Shown here piece after piece: positions 45,635 to 54,327 of a stretch of 64,000 nt of DNA; positions within the stretch are counted from its first letter, which is position 1; each line of letters begins with the position of its first letter. The translations under genes were made by a program, and so were the position numbers. Under the pieces are notes generated by a model. It saw only the letters and a program-made list of their open reading frames with translations, was not told the origin of the DNA and did not search any database. This DNA is from Nocardia neocaledoniensis (GTDB lineage Bacteria; Actinomycetota; Actinomycetes; Mycobacteriales; Mycobacteriaceae): contig NZ_QGTL01000009.1 of the NCBI RefSeq assembly GCF_003182135.1, forward strand, positions 62,001 through 126,000, written 5' to 3'.

Positions 45635-47815
45635 TCAGTCCGCGAGTTCGCCTGCCGAGCGCCAGGATTGGCGTTCGGCGGCGAAGGCTTCGGCCTGGAC
45701 GGCGCGGAAGTCCGCGATGGAGGTCGCGTTGTCGGTGAGGAAGCGGCGGTAGTCGGCGAGACGGAATTCGCCGTCCTCGGTCGTGACGTCGACCTTGCCC
45801 GCCGCGAAATCGGCGCGCAGGTCGAGGAGTTCGTCGGCCTCGACCGGGTGCCAGCGGATGCGGTCGAAATAGCGCAGCAGCCAGGGAGTTTCCGTGTCGG
45901 TGCCGAATCGGTCGACGCCGGGGCCCGCGGCGCCGGTCGGCCTGGCGCGGTGGTTCCACACCTGGGTGGTGCGGCCGACGAACTGGTAGCCGCCGGGGCC
46001 CTCCATGCCGTAGATACACAGGTAGGCGCCGCCGATGCCGACGGCGTTCTCCGGCGTCCAGGTGCGCGCGGGGTTGTACTTGGTGGTGACCAGGCGATGG
46101 CGGGGGTCGGTCGGCGTGGCGACGGGCGCGCCGAGATAGACGTCACCGAGGCCGAGCACCAGGTACTCGGCCTCGAAGACCGTGCGGTAGACGTCCTCGA
46201 CGGCGTCCAGGCCGTTCATGCGGCGGATGAACTCGATGTTCCACGGGCACCACGGCGCGTCGGCGCGCACACCGTGCATGTAGCGCGTGATGGCCTCGCG
46301 AGTGGACGGGTCGTCCCAGGACAGCGGCAGGTGGACCGTGCGGCTCGGCACCACCAGCTGATCGGAATCCGGCAGTAGCGCTTCGGCTTCGGCGAGCAGA
46401 TCGAGCAGCTGGGGGATCGGCAGGACGGCGGGGTCGACCCGGATCTGCAAGGACCGGATGCCCGGCGTGAGTTCGACGACGCCGCGCTGACCCAGGGCGA
46501 TCAGGTGCTGGTGCAGCGCGTGCACGCGCGCCCGGAGGCCGAGATCCAAAGTGAGCGTGCCGTATTCGACCAGCACACCGTCATCGCCCTGCCTGCGGTA
46601 GGTGACGCCGGTTTCGTCGTCGACGGCGGTGCGGCGCAGGATGCCGTCGTCCGCGTCGCGGCCCGCGGACAGGACGGTGCCGAACGAGGCGCGTCGTCGT
46701 GGGCCGAGTTCGCTGGCGGGCGCGGCGTGTTCGGACCGGACGGGCACGAAGCGGACCTTGTCGCCGGGGGTGAGTTGTCCCAGCTTCCAGCGGTCGGCCG
46801 CGACCACCGTCACCGGGCACACGAATCCGCCGAGGCTGGGGCCGTCGGGTCCGAGCAGGATCGGGGTGTCGCCCGTGAAGTCGAGGGCGCCGATCGAATA
46901 GGCGTTGTCGTGGATGTTCGACGGGTGCAGACCTGCCTCGCCACCGTCGGTGCGCGCCCACTCCGGCTTCGGGCCGATCAGCCGGACGCCGGTGCGATCG
47001 GAATTGAAGTGGACCTCGTAGTCGGTGCCGATGATGGTGTCGAAGTCCTTGCGGGTGAAGAACTCCGGTGCGCCGTGTGGTCCCTCGGTGACCGCGAGTT
47101 CCCAGCGATGCCCGAAGGACGGGATGTCGCTCATCGGGACGGCGGCGGCGAGGCGAGTGGACGGCCCGCCGAGTGTGAGCGAGTCGCCCGCGCGCAGCGC
47201 CGCGCCGGTGCCGCCGCCGAACTTGCCCAGCGTGAAGGTCGCCGCGCTGCCGAGGAATCGTTCGACGTCGATGCCGCCGGACACGAGGACGTAGGTGCGC
47301 ATCCCCGGCCCGCGGATCGCGCCGACATCGAGGAGGCCACCGGCCGGGACCGCCACGGTGCGCCACTGCTCGACCGGAACGCCGTCCACGCGGACGTCGG
47401 CGACCGCGCCGGTGACACACACCCACGTCGGCTCGCCGAACCGCAGCGCCGGGCCACCCAGCGTGCATTCGAGACCCGCGGCGCCCTCCGGGTTGCCGAG
47501 TATCCGGTTTCCCAGCCGGAAGGACAGATCGTCCATCGGGCCCGAGGGCGGAACGCCGATGTGCCAGTAGCCGATTCGGCCCGGCCAGTCCTGCACGGTC
47601 GTCTGCATTCCGGGGCGGATGACCTCCACGACGCGCGTGGGCTCGGTCGCTGCGCCGGTCGGCTCGGCCGCGGCTGAGGTCTCGGCGGTTGCGCCGGGAC
47701 CCGGCCCGGCGATCGTGCGACCGACGCCGGGCGCGGGCTTCGGGATGACGGCTGTGGAATCCGATCGGACTTCCGGCCGCGCGGTCGCGGCGACCTGCGT
47801 GTCCACGAGGCTCAT
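45635..47815 (-). CDS. Carboxyltransferase-only urea/guanidine carboxylase-like protein (AHS2-AHS1)
   Basis: This 726-residue protein matches the carboxyltransferase part of urea (now also guanidine) carboxylase. After an Ala/Pro/Thr-rich N-terminus (residues 1-60) comes an AHS2/KipA-like domain (about 62-370: QTTVQDWPGRIGYW, GVPPSGPMDDLSF), then an AHS1/KipI-like domain (about 420-600), and the tail that normally joins to the biotin carrier. The biotin carboxylase domain (about 450 residues) and the C-terminal biotin carrier domain with its AMKM-type lysine are absent, and no gene for either is in the window. The start overlaps the upstream stop as ATGA, so translation is probably coupled. 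Activity would need partners encoded elsewhere. A 5-oxoprolinase-like role is an alternative. Confidence 0.85.
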   Translation of the reverse strand: MSLVDTQVAATARPEVRSDSTAVIPKPAPGVGRTIAGPGPGATAETSAAAEPTGAATEPTRVVEVIRPGMQTTVQDWPGRIGYWHIGVPPSGPMDDLSFRLGNRILGNPEGAAGLECTLGGPALRFGEPTWVCVTGAVADVRVDGVPVEQWRTVAVPAGGLLDVGAIRGPGMRTYVLVSGGIDVERFLGSAATFTLGKFGGGTGAALRAGDSLTLGGPSTRLAAAVPMSDIPSFGHRWELAVTEGPHGAPEFFTRKDFDTIIGTDYEVHFNSDRTGVRLIGPKPEWARTDGGEAGLHPSNIHDNAYSIGALDFTGDTPILLGPDGPSLGGFVCPVTVVAADRWKLGQLTPGDKVRFVPVRSEHAAPASELGPRRRASFGTVLSAGRDADDGILRRTAVDDETGVTYRRQGDDGVLVEYGTLTLDLGLRARVHALHQHLIALGQRGVVELTPGIRSLQIRVDPAVLPIPQLLDLLAEAEALLPDSDQLVVPSRTVHLPLSWDDPSTREAITRYMHGVRADAPWCPWNIEFIRRMNGLDAVEDVYRTVFEAEYLVLGLGDVYLGAPVATPTDPRHRLVTTKYNPARTWTPENAVGIGGAYLCIYGMEGPGGYQFVGRTTQVWNHRARPTGAAGPGVDRFGTDTETPWLLRYFDRIRWHPVEADELLDLRADFAAGKVDVTTEDGEFRLADYRRFLTDNATSIADFRAVQAEAFAAERQSWRSAGELAD

Positions 47816-48432
47816 CGCGTCACCACCATGCGGACGGGCGTCGGCTCGAAACCGTTGCACGGGTTGTTGATCTGCGGGCAGTTGGAGACCAGCACGAGCG
47901 TGTCGATCTCGGCCCGCAGGGTGACCTTCTTGCCGGGCGCGGACAGCCCGTCGACGATGCCGAGCGTGCCGTCGGCCTCCACCGGCACGTTCATGAACCA
48001 GTTGATGTTCGACACGAGATCCCGCTTGCCCAAGCCCCATTCGAGCGCTGCGGTGAGGAAGTTCTCCACGCAGGCGTGCTGATGACGGGTGTGGTGGCCG
48101 TAGCGCAGGGTGTTGGATTCCTGCGAGCAGGCCCCGGCGATGGTGTCGTGATTGCCGACCTCGTCGGCGACGACCGTCATCAACGGGGTGCCCGCCTCGG
48201 TGCGCAACACACTGCCCGTGGTGAGGAAGATGTTGCGCTGGGCGGCGACGGTGGCCTGCGCGCTGTAGCGGTCGGTGTGGTCGGCGGCCGAGTAGAGCAG
48301 GCAGTCGACGGCCTGGTTGCCGTGCAGGTCGATGATCTCGAGCTGATCGCCCGCGCGCACGACAGCCGACCAGGGCGCGTTGGCGGGGACGGTCTCGTCG
48401 AGGACGACGGTACGGGTGGTCGCCGTGGTCAT
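47812..48432 (-). CDS. DUF1989 protein, urea amidolyase-associated type 2 (carboxyguanidine deiminase subunit candidate)
   Basis: This 206-residue DUF1989 protein has DLHGNQAVDCL near the N-terminus, GNHDTIAGACSQESN in the middle and NWFMNVPVEADG later. In other bacteria, pairs of DUF1989 proteins encoded next to guanidine carboxylase form the carboxyguanidine deiminase CgdAB, which turns carboxyguanidine into allophanate. I infer that role here from the pairing and neighbours. Both ends overlap adjacent genes by the ATGA arrangement (48429-48432 and 47812-47815), giving a tightly coupled operon. Confidence 0.85.
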   Translation of the reverse strand: MTTATTRTVVLDETVPANAPWSAVVRAGDQLEIIDLHGNQAVDCLLYSAADHTDRYSAQATVAAQRNIFLTTGSVLRTEAGTPLMTVVADEVGNHDTIAGACSQESNTLRYGHHTRHQHACVENFLTAALEWGLGKRDLVSNINWFMNVPVEADGTLGIVDGLSAPGKKVTLRAEIDTLVLVSNCPQINNPCNGFEPTPVRMVVTR

Positions 48433-49175
48433 GCCAGAACCTCCGTGGTCTGCGCGGCCGCCCAGGCGGCTTCGGTGTTGTCCAGTGCGCGTAGGTATTC
48501 GGGATCGTCGTTGGCGGCGCGATCACCCGGCGCCGACCAGGCGAGCAGGTCGAGGTCGCCGGTGGGCCGGTCGTCGAGCGGATGCGCCGCGTTGGCGACC
48601 AGGAGCGTCACCGGCAGGTGGATCAGCAGGTCGACGGCGGCCCCGGCGGGGGCGTTGCCGGTGGGAGTGAGCGTGCCGTCCGGCTCCACCCTCACCCCGC
48701 GGAACAACCCGATGGACGGGCCGATATCGCGCGGCTCCATGCCCTGCTTGGCACCGGCCAGGTGCAGTTGCCGGCGACCGGCGGGCGTCGGCCCGCACAG
48801 CGTGTCGTGCCGCCCGGACGAATCGGCCACCACCGTCGCGAGAACCCGGCCCTGATCCGAGAGCAGCGGATGCCCGACGCCCAGGTACGCCTGCCACGGC
48901 ACCTTCACGGTATCGGCGACATTCAGCCGCTCCCAGGGGGATTCGGCCCGGAGCAGGAACAGATGCGCGCCGCCGGCGCCGGTGGGGTCGGCCAGCCGCA
49001 CCCGGGTGCCGCGTCCCAGCACCACATTCGCGTAGCCGCCCGCGGGAATCCGTTGCGCGAAAACGATCGCGGCCGGATCGATATCGGCAGGAGTGTCGGG
49101 GCGGGCGATCGTGGCGGCCGCGGCCTGGGCGCGCGCGTGGGCGCGGGCACCGTCGGTGGACTGGGTACTCGTCAT
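48429..49175 (-). CDS. DUF1989 protein, urea amidolyase-associated type 1 (carboxyguanidine deiminase subunit candidate)
   Basis: This 248-residue DUF1989 protein is the paralogue of the next gene, with SGRHDTLCGPTPAG, a GLFRGVRVEPDG segment and LLAWSAPGD. It is the likely second subunit of a CgdAB-like carboxyguanidine deiminase; I cannot say which subunit is A or B. I chose ATG 49175 because GAGGAG lies directly upstream; the longer open frame to 49904 runs antisense into the permease and is not real. An Ala-rich stretch of about 30 residues precedes the conserved domain. A stem-loop lies between this gene and the permease. Confidence 0.85.
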   Translation of the reverse strand: MTSTQSTDGARAHARAQAAAATIARPDTPADIDPAAIVFAQRIPAGGYANVVLGRGTRVRLADPTGAGGAHLFLLRAESPWERLNVADTVKVPWQAYLGVGHPLLSDQGRVLATVVADSSGRHDTLCGPTPAGRRQLHLAGAKQGMEPRDIGPSIGLFRGVRVEPDGTLTPTGNAPAGAAVDLLIHLPVTLLVANAAHPLDDRPTGDLDLLAWSAPGDRAANDDPEYLRALDNTEAAWAAAQTTEVLA

Positions 49176-49321
49176 CGGTATCTCCTCGGCGAGTGGTGGA
49201 TCAGGGGCGGAACCCGGCTCGGTCGCGAGCTGGGTGTGGTCGCCGGGGTCGTCCGCGGGTGGCGCGTCGCGGTTCGTCTCGGCGACCGAGGGCTTGGTCG
49301 GGGTGGTCCTCGGAAGACCTG

Positions 49322-49347
49322 GCGGGGGCGCTCCGGTGCGCCCCCGC
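49322..49347 (-). terminator. Stem-loop between permease and DUF1989 genes
   Basis: A perfect 10-bp GC-only stem (49322-49331 and 49338-49347) with a 6-nt loop starts 7 nt after the permease stop. It could be an internal terminator or an mRNA-stabilising stem that sets permease expression apart from that of the enzymes. The spacer 49176-49321 shows no other clear signal. Confidence 0.6.
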
Positions 49348-49354
49348 GGCGGCC

Positions 49355-50890
49355 TCACGCCGTGGCGGGCTCCAGGGCGGCCGGTTCGGTGACCGCGGGC
49401 CGGGCGACCACGAAGCGGTAGACGATCGCGCCGGCGGTCAGGATCACCGCGACCGACAGCGGGCCGGCCCACAGCTGCCACCAGCTCCCGCCGGCCGGGG
49501 TGTACACCTCGGGGCGCGGCCAGGCCAGATTGATCACCATCGCGATGCCCCACACCACGGCGAGGGCGTTGATCGGGATGCCCCAGCGACCGAGGGTGAA
49601 CAGCGAGGCGTCCTCCGGCGCGGGCAGGCCCTTGACCCTGCGCACCAGCAGCGGCACGGTGACCAGCAGATAAGCCAGGTACAGGCTGACGATGCAGACG
49701 CTGGCCAGGGTGGCGAATATGGCCGGGTTGCCCAGGTTCAGTACGAGCAGTCCGATCCCGAGCGCGCCGATCACCACGGCGGGCCACACCGGGGTGCCGA
49801 AGCGGGGGTGCACGGTGGAGAGCGCCTTCGCGAACGGCAGCTTGCCGTCGCGGGCCATCGAGAACATCAGGCGCGAGCCCGCGGTCTGGATGGCCAGCGT
49901 GCACACGATCACCGCCACCGCGACGCAGCCGAGCAGCACCGACCCGGCGGGGCTGTTCAGCTTCGCCATGATCACGTATGCCAGTCCACCCGAGGCCAAT
50001 TCGCCGTCGGACAGGCTGGGCGCGGCCATCAGCGCGCCGATCAGCATGAGCCCGCCGCCCAGCGCCGACACCGACAGCGCCAGCAGGATGGTGCGCGGCG
50101 CCACCCGGCGCGGGTTCTTGGTCTCCTCGGAAAGCTCACCGGCGGAATCGAATCCGACCATCACGTACGCGGCCATCAGGCCGGAGACCAGGAACGCCGC
50201 CCAGTACGGGCCTGGCGTGGCCTGCTCGGTGTTCAGTACCACGTCGGGGCCGCGTTCGGCGCCGGTGAAGAACAGCGCGATGATCGCCAGCACGCCGATG
50301 ATCTCGATGGTGACGCCGATCGAGTTGATCCGCGCCATCAGGTCGATGCCGATCACATTGATCGTGGTGGTCACGACCAGCAGCAGGCTGCCGAGCAGGA
50401 CCGCGTTCATCGCGCCGTCACGGGAGGTGAGCGCGGTGTCGGTGCCGATGACCTGGAATCCGCTCCAGATCGTCGGCAGCACCACCTGCAGGGCGATGGC
50501 CGCCGCGGCGGCGGTGACGATCTGCGCGATCACCATCATCCACCCGGCGAACCAGCCGACCAGCCCGCCCGCCAGGCGCCGTGACCACTGGTAGATACAG
50601 CCGGAGATCGGGTACCGGGCGGCCAGTTCCGCGAAGTTCAGCGCGACGAGGAACTGTCCGGCGAAGACCAGCGGCCAGGTCCAGAAGAACGCGGCGCCGC
50701 CGAACGAATAGCCGAAGCCGAAGAACTGGAAGATCGTGGTGAGGATGGAGACGAACGAGAAGCCCGCCGCGAACGAGGCATAGCGGCCCAGTTTGCGATG
50801 CAAGACCGGCTGGTAGCCGAAGGCGGCCAGATCGGCGCTGTCGCGGGCGGTTTCGGGGGGAGCAGCGGGGGAGTCGAGAGTCGCGGCCAT
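49355..50890 (-). CDS. APC superfamily permease (amino acid/polyamine/organocation type)
   Basis: This 511-residue integral membrane protein has about 12 hydrophobic segments between residues 40 and 500. APC marks are visible: an unwound first helix region (TIFQFFGFGYSFGG), ARYPISGCIYQW and a GFDSAGELSEETKNPRR loop. It is the first gene of the operon with the two DUF1989 proteins and the carboxyltransferase, so guanidine or a related nitrogen compound is a reasonable substrate guess. I chose ATG 50890, preceded by GAAGGA; an in-frame start 9 codons upstream is less well placed. Control is probably by the divergent TetR protein. Confidence 0.88.
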   Translation of the reverse strand: MAATLDSPAAPPETARDSADLAAFGYQPVLHRKLGRYASFAAGFSFVSILTTIFQFFGFGYSFGGAAFFWTWPLVFAGQFLVALNFAELAARYPISGCIYQWSRRLAGGLVGWFAGWMMVIAQIVTAAAAAIALQVVLPTIWSGFQVIGTDTALTSRDGAMNAVLLGSLLLVVTTTINVIGIDLMARINSIGVTIEIIGVLAIIALFFTGAERGPDVVLNTEQATPGPYWAAFLVSGLMAAYVMVGFDSAGELSEETKNPRRVAPRTILLALSVSALGGGLMLIGALMAAPSLSDGELASGGLAYVIMAKLNSPAGSVLLGCVAVAVIVCTLAIQTAGSRLMFSMARDGKLPFAKALSTVHPRFGTPVWPAVVIGALGIGLLVLNLGNPAIFATLASVCIVSLYLAYLLVTVPLLVRRVKGLPAPEDASLFTLGRWGIPINALAVVWGIAMVINLAWPRPEVYTPAGGSWWQLWAGPLSVAVILTAGAIVYRFVVARPAVTEPAALEPATA

Positions 50891-50921
50891 GTCGGTGTCC
50901 TTCGGCGGTGCGGCCAAATAT

Positions 50922-51030
50922 CTATCAGTCGATAGTTTTGCGCTCGCGATCGCTCGAACGGTGTCCTGCGTGTATCGAGTGTGGGGCCCGCGGTAACTTC
51001 TGCGTTGCCGACGTTTCTATCAAGTGACAG
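50922..51030. promoter_or_regulatory. Pair of similar imperfect palindromes between permease operon and TetR
   Basis: CTATCAGTCGATAG (50922-50935) and CTATCAAGTGACAG (51017-51030) share the pattern CTATCA-N3-GA[T/C]AG and are 95 bp apart. They are candidate operators for the divergent TetR protein. I searched the minus strand of this region by eye for the guanidine-I (ykkC) riboswitch conserved blocks and saw none. Confidence 0.5.
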
Positions 51031-51107
51031 GAATGCGACCGCGCGGCATCCGCGCTGGTGAGCCGCCCGCTTCCGGCCTGGCCGGCGTCCGATGACAGAA
51101 TCGGGGC

Positions 51108-51782
51108 GTGGCAAACCTCGGGCCCGGGCGTCCCCGGCTGACACAGCGGCGCAGGCAGGGGACCACGCCGCGCGCGGAGATCCTCGACGCGGCGGCGGAG
51201 CTGTTCACCACCAAGGGCTACGCCAACACCTCCACCCGCGCGGTGGCCGACGCGGTCGGCATCCGGCAGGCCTCGCTGTATCACCACTTCGCCGCCAAGG
51301 ACGACATCCTCGACGCGCTGCTCGCCCAGACCATCGCGGGCCCGGCCGCCCTGGCGCAGCGCATGACCGGCGAGCCCGAGGCCGCCGTCACCAAGCTCTA
51401 CGCCCTGGCCCTGTTCGACGTCCGCCAGCTCCGCGCCGCCCGCTGGAACCTCGGCGCGCTCTACCTGCTGCCCGAGCTGCGCACCGAACGCTTCGCCGCC
51501 TTCCGTCGCCACCGCGACGAGCTGCGCGAGCACTACGAACGCCTCGCCGCCGAATCCGCCACGGCGGCAGGGCGACCCGATGATGCGAAGATCCTGCCGT
51601 TCCGGCTGGTCGAGACGGTGATCGGCATCCGCTCCGACGCGGGCTCCGCCGACCCCGACACCGAGCACCTGATCCCGGACGCGATCCTGCGCATCGTCGG
51701 CCACCCCGGTGACCTCGGCGCGGTCCGCGCCGAGGCCGAGGCACTGCTCACCCGGCTGGGAGAACTCCCCGAGTCCGCGTGA
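51108..51782 (+). CDS. TetR/AcrR family transcriptional regulator (divergent from permease operon)
   Basis: This 224-residue regulator has a basic N-terminal arm (GRPRLTQRRR), a helix-turn-helix at residues about 22-68 (STRAVADAVGIRQASLYHHF) and a variable ligand domain. The GTG start at 51108 lies 6 nt after a CAGAAT hexamer that could serve as a -10 element. The divergent arrangement and the two similar palindromes point to control of the permease-DUF1989-carboxyltransferase operon. The ligand is probably the operon's substrate (inference). Confidence 0.88.
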   Translation: MANLGPGRPRLTQRRRQGTTPRAEILDAAAELFTTKGYANTSTRAVADAVGIRQASLYHHFAAKDDILDALLAQTIAGPAALAQRMTGEPEAAVTKLYALALFDVRQLRAARWNLGALYLLPELRTERFAAFRRHRDELREHYERLAAESATAAGRPDDAKILPFRLVETVIGIRSDAGSADPDTEHLIPDAILRIVGHPGDLGAVRAEAEALLTRLGELPESA

Positions 51783-51801
51783 GCAGTGCCGTCGTGCTCG
51801 C

Positions 51802-52623
51802 TCAGTCCGCGATGAACGCGAGGATGTCGGCGATGAGTTCCTGCTGGTAGGCGCCGAAGATGCCGTGCGGGGCGCCCGGATACACCTTGAGGGTCCCGTC
51901 CTTGACGAGCTCGATCGCCTTCAGCGCCGAATCCGCGATGGGCACGATCTGGTCGTCGTCGCCGTGGGCGATGAAGATCGGCACCTCGAGCGCCCGCAGA
52001 TCCTCGGTGAAGTCGGTCGCCGAGAACGCGGCGACGCACTCGTAGGCGGCCTGGATGCCCGCGAGCATGCCCTGACGCCAGAAGTCGTCCTGCGCGCCCT
52101 TCGAGACCGCCGCGCCCTCACGGTTGAAGCCGAAGAACGAGGGGGCGAGCTCCTGGTAGAAGTTCGAGCGGTCGGCCAGCACGCCGGCGCGGATGTTGTC
52201 GAACACCTCCATCGGCAGCCCGTCCGGGTTGGCCTCGGTGGCGACCATGATCGGCGGCACCGCGCCGATGGTGACGACCTTGGCGACCCGGTCCTTGCCG
52301 TGCTGAGCGGCGTAGCGAACGACCTCGCCGCCGCCGGTCGAGTGGCCGATCACGACGACATCGCGCAGGTCGAGCGCTTCGATGAGCTCGGCGAGGTCAC
52401 GCGCGTAGGTGTCCATGTCGTTGCCCTGCCACGGCTGCGACGAGCGCCCGTGCCCGCGGCGGTCGTGGGCGATGACGCGGTAGCCGGCGTCGGCGAGGGT
52501 CTTGCGCTCGAGCGCCCAGGCGTCGGAGCTGAGCGGCCAGCCGTGGCTGAAGACGACAGGCCGGCCGGTGCCCCAGTCGGAGTAGTAGATCTCGGTGCCG
52601 TCGGAGGTGGTGAAGAAGGACAT
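51802..52623 (-). CDS. Alpha/beta hydrolase, non-heme chloroperoxidase/esterase-like
   Basis: This 273-residue enzyme closely follows the cofactor-free haloperoxidase/perhydrolase branch of the alpha/beta hydrolases. It has SHGWPLSSDAW (oxyanion region), HDRRGHGRSSQPW, GHSTGGGE with the nucleophilic Ser, HGDDDQIVPI with the Asp, and PGAPHGIFG with the His. The physiological role is probably ester or lactone hydrolysis; halogenation in this family is a perhydrolase side reaction. ATG 52623 has AGGAG just upstream; the open frame beyond it is spurious. It is divergent from the GlxA-type regulator. Confidence 0.9.
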   Translation of the reverse strand: MSFFTTSDGTEIYYSDWGTGRPVVFSHGWPLSSDAWALERKTLADAGYRVIAHDRRGHGRSSQPWQGNDMDTYARDLAELIEALDLRDVVVIGHSTGGGEVVRYAAQHGKDRVAKVVTIGAVPPIMVATEANPDGLPMEVFDNIRAGVLADRSNFYQELAPSFFGFNREGAAVSKGAQDDFWRQGMLAGIQAAYECVAAFSATDFTEDLRALEVPIFIAHGDDDQIVPIADSALKAIELVKDGTLKVYPGAPHGIFGAYQQELIADILAFIAD

Positions 52624-52745
52624 GGCGCTCCTGTCGAAAAGCGGCGAACGGATAGGTTGCCCATAGTTGTCGGGTACGCGCTCGTTGTCGCCTACCGCAA
52701 CGGCCGCGCATCCCGCCATTTCGGACAAGCAGTAGATTCGAGGGC

Positions 52746-53759
52746 ATGTCTGCCGCCCCGGATCGTTTCCGCCACACCGCATCCAGTGCGACACGGCGTA
52801 TCGGGTTTCTCCTGTTCGACGGGGTCAAAGCGCTCGACTACGTGGGTCCGGCGGAGGTCTTCATCGAAGCCAACCAATTCGCCGACGCCTACGAGGTGAT
52901 GCTGTTGTCACCGACCGGTTCGCCCGTCCAGAGCTCGGTGGGCCCCGGGGTTGCCGTGACTGCGGCCGCGGCCGACGCGCCCCCGTTGGACACGCTCGTC
53001 GTGCCGGGCAGCGAGGTGTGTCCCAGCGACTTCGTCCAGCCGGATCTGGTCGAGTCCGCGCGCCTGCTCGCGGCCCGCAGTCGGCGGGTCGTGTCGATCT
53101 GCAGCGGTGCCTTCGTACTCGCCGAGCTGGGCCTGCTGGACGGTCGCAGTGCGACCACGCACTGGAAGTTCGCGCCCGAGCTCGCCCGCCGGTACCCGCG
53201 CGTCGACGTGCAGGCCGACCGGATCTTCGTGCGGGACAGTGCTGTCGCGACGTCCGCGGGTGTGGCCGCGGGGATCGATCTCGCGCTCGCGTTGGTGGCC
53301 GAGGATCTGGGCAGTTCCATCGCGCGTCAGGTCGCCCAGGGCCTGCTGGTCTACCTGCAGCGTTCCGGCGGCCAGACACAGTTCTCCACCCCGCTGCGTG
53401 CCGCCGCCTTGCCGCCGGGCCCGGTGCGCGCGGTGACCGATCTGATCGCCGCGGACCCGGCGAAGCGCTACAGCGTGCAGGAGCTGGCGCGGCACGTGAA
53501 CGTGAGTCCGCGCCACCTCACCCGGCTCTTCGCCGAGGAAGTGGGCCTGAGCCCGGCCGAGTACGCGGCGGGCGTGCGCTTCGATCTGGCCCGCGCCGCG
53601 CTGGAGGCAGGCAGCTCGGTGAGCCGGGCGGCCGCCGAGGCCGGGTTCGCCAGCGCCGAGGCACTGCGCCGGACCTTCATCGCCCGGCTCGGGGTGTCGC
53701 CCTCCGACTACCGGCGCGGCTTCCGGACCGAGTCGAGCGTGCAGCGCGTCTCAGCGTGA
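52746..53759 (+). CDS. GlxA-type AraC family transcriptional regulator (DJ-1/PfpI plus AraC HTH)
   Basis: This 337-residue protein has an N-terminal DJ-1/PfpI-like sensing domain (residues about 18-185, with FDGVKALDYVGPAEVF and the nucleophile-elbow sequence CSGAFVLAELG). Its C-terminal double helix-turn-helix AraC domain (about 235-330) includes SVQELARHVNVSPRHLTRLF and GVSPSDYRRGF. Start ATG 52746 lies 7 nt after TAGATT, a probable leaderless promoter. It is divergent from the hydrolase at 52623 and likely controls it. Its 3' end overlaps the convergent membrane-protein gene by 9 bp. Confidence 0.9.
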   Translation: MSAAPDRFRHTASSATRRIGFLLFDGVKALDYVGPAEVFIEANQFADAYEVMLLSPTGSPVQSSVGPGVAVTAAAADAPPLDTLVVPGSEVCPSDFVQPDLVESARLLAARSRRVVSICSGAFVLAELGLLDGRSATTHWKFAPELARRYPRVDVQADRIFVRDSAVATSAGVAAGIDLALALVAEDLGSSIARQVAQGLLVYLQRSGGQTQFSTPLRAAALPPGPVRAVTDLIAADPAKRYSVQELARHVNVSPRHLTRLFAEEVGLSPAEYAAGVRFDLARAALEAGSSVSRAAAEAGFASAEALRRTFIARLGVSPSDYRRGFRTESSVQRVSA

Positions 53760-54278
53760 CGTCGGCGGGGCGATCTGCCAGTGCTGGTTGAGCGCGCCCG
53801 CGATCTCGGGGAGCACGGTGATCGGAATCCGTTTGGCGCGCAACATCTCCCGGATCTCGCTCACCTGTTCGCGTTTGCGCATGTCGTAGGCGCCCGACAC
53901 CGGGCGCACCACCGGCGGAATCGAGAGCAGGACCAGTTCGTCGGAACCCGCGCCGGTCAGGTCGAGGGCGAGGGACCAGCGGGAGCGCTCGTCGAGGGTG
54001 AAGCGGCCCGCGACCACGCTGTCCCACGGCACGGTCGCCGCCCGGAACGGGGTCCTGGCGTAGATGGCGTGCTCGGTGAGCTCGACGACATCGCGCACGA
54101 ACAGCGCCACGCCGGCCGCGACACCCGCGATCGCGCCGACCAGGAACCCGGTGACGACCCGGTTCACCCCGAACATCGCCAGGAACAACCCGACGATGCC
54201 CGTGGTGACCAGCACGCCGATCAGGCAGTAGAACAGGCTGCGGGCAGCGGGCACGACACCGGCGCGCACGGTGGCCAT
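53751..54278 (-). CDS. Small membrane protein with PH-like domain
   Basis: This 175-residue protein has two hydrophobic segments near the N-terminus (residues about 14-35 and 42-62). A soluble domain follows whose strand pattern (ELTEHAIYARTPF, VPWDSVVAGRF, LLSIPPVVR) looks like a bacterial PH-like domain. The function is unknown. A strong AAGGAGG site precedes the ATG. It lies downstream of encapsulin on the same strand but is separated from it by a stem-loop, so it probably has its own promoter or is expressed at a lower level. Confidence 0.75.
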   Translation of the reverse strand: MATVRAGVVPAARSLFYCLIGVLVTTGIVGLFLAMFGVNRVVTGFLVGAIAGVAAGVALFVRDVVELTEHAIYARTPFRAATVPWDSVVAGRFTLDERSRWSLALDLTGAGSDELVLLSIPPVVRPVSGAYDMRKREQVSEIREMLRAKRIPITVLPEIAGALNQHWQIAPPTSR

Positions 54279-54304
54279 GCGGACCTCCTTCTCGACGACT
54301 CGCG

Positions 54305-54327
54305 GCCCACCTTAGCGCCGGGTGGGC
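54305..54327 (-). terminator. Stem-loop directly after the encapsulin gene
   Basis: A 7-bp stem GCCCACC/GGTGGGC with a 9-nt loop abuts the encapsulin stop codon. It probably ends the DyP-encapsulin transcript. Confidence 0.6.

Noticed and set aside
47816..48526. N-terminal extension of the carboxyltransferase-like protein
   Set aside because: The open frame continues upstream only as a shadow of the second DUF1989 gene. The ATG at 47815 in an ATGA overlap is the natural start, and no biotin carboxylase motif appears in the extension.
49176..49904. N-terminal extension of the first DUF1989 protein
   Set aside because: It runs antisense into the permease, lacks family similarity, and a GAGGAG site marks the ATG at 49175.
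50891..51107. Guanidine-I (ykkC) riboswitch upstream of the permease
   Set aside because: The conserved sequence blocks were not found on the minus strand by eye. A covariance-model search would settle it.
44480..52623. The two alpha/beta hydrolases as the missing NRPS thioesterase
   Set aside because: One has an EHN epoxide-hydrolase domain and the other is a haloperoxidase-like esterase. Both pair with their own regulators and lie 6-14 kb from the NRPS end.
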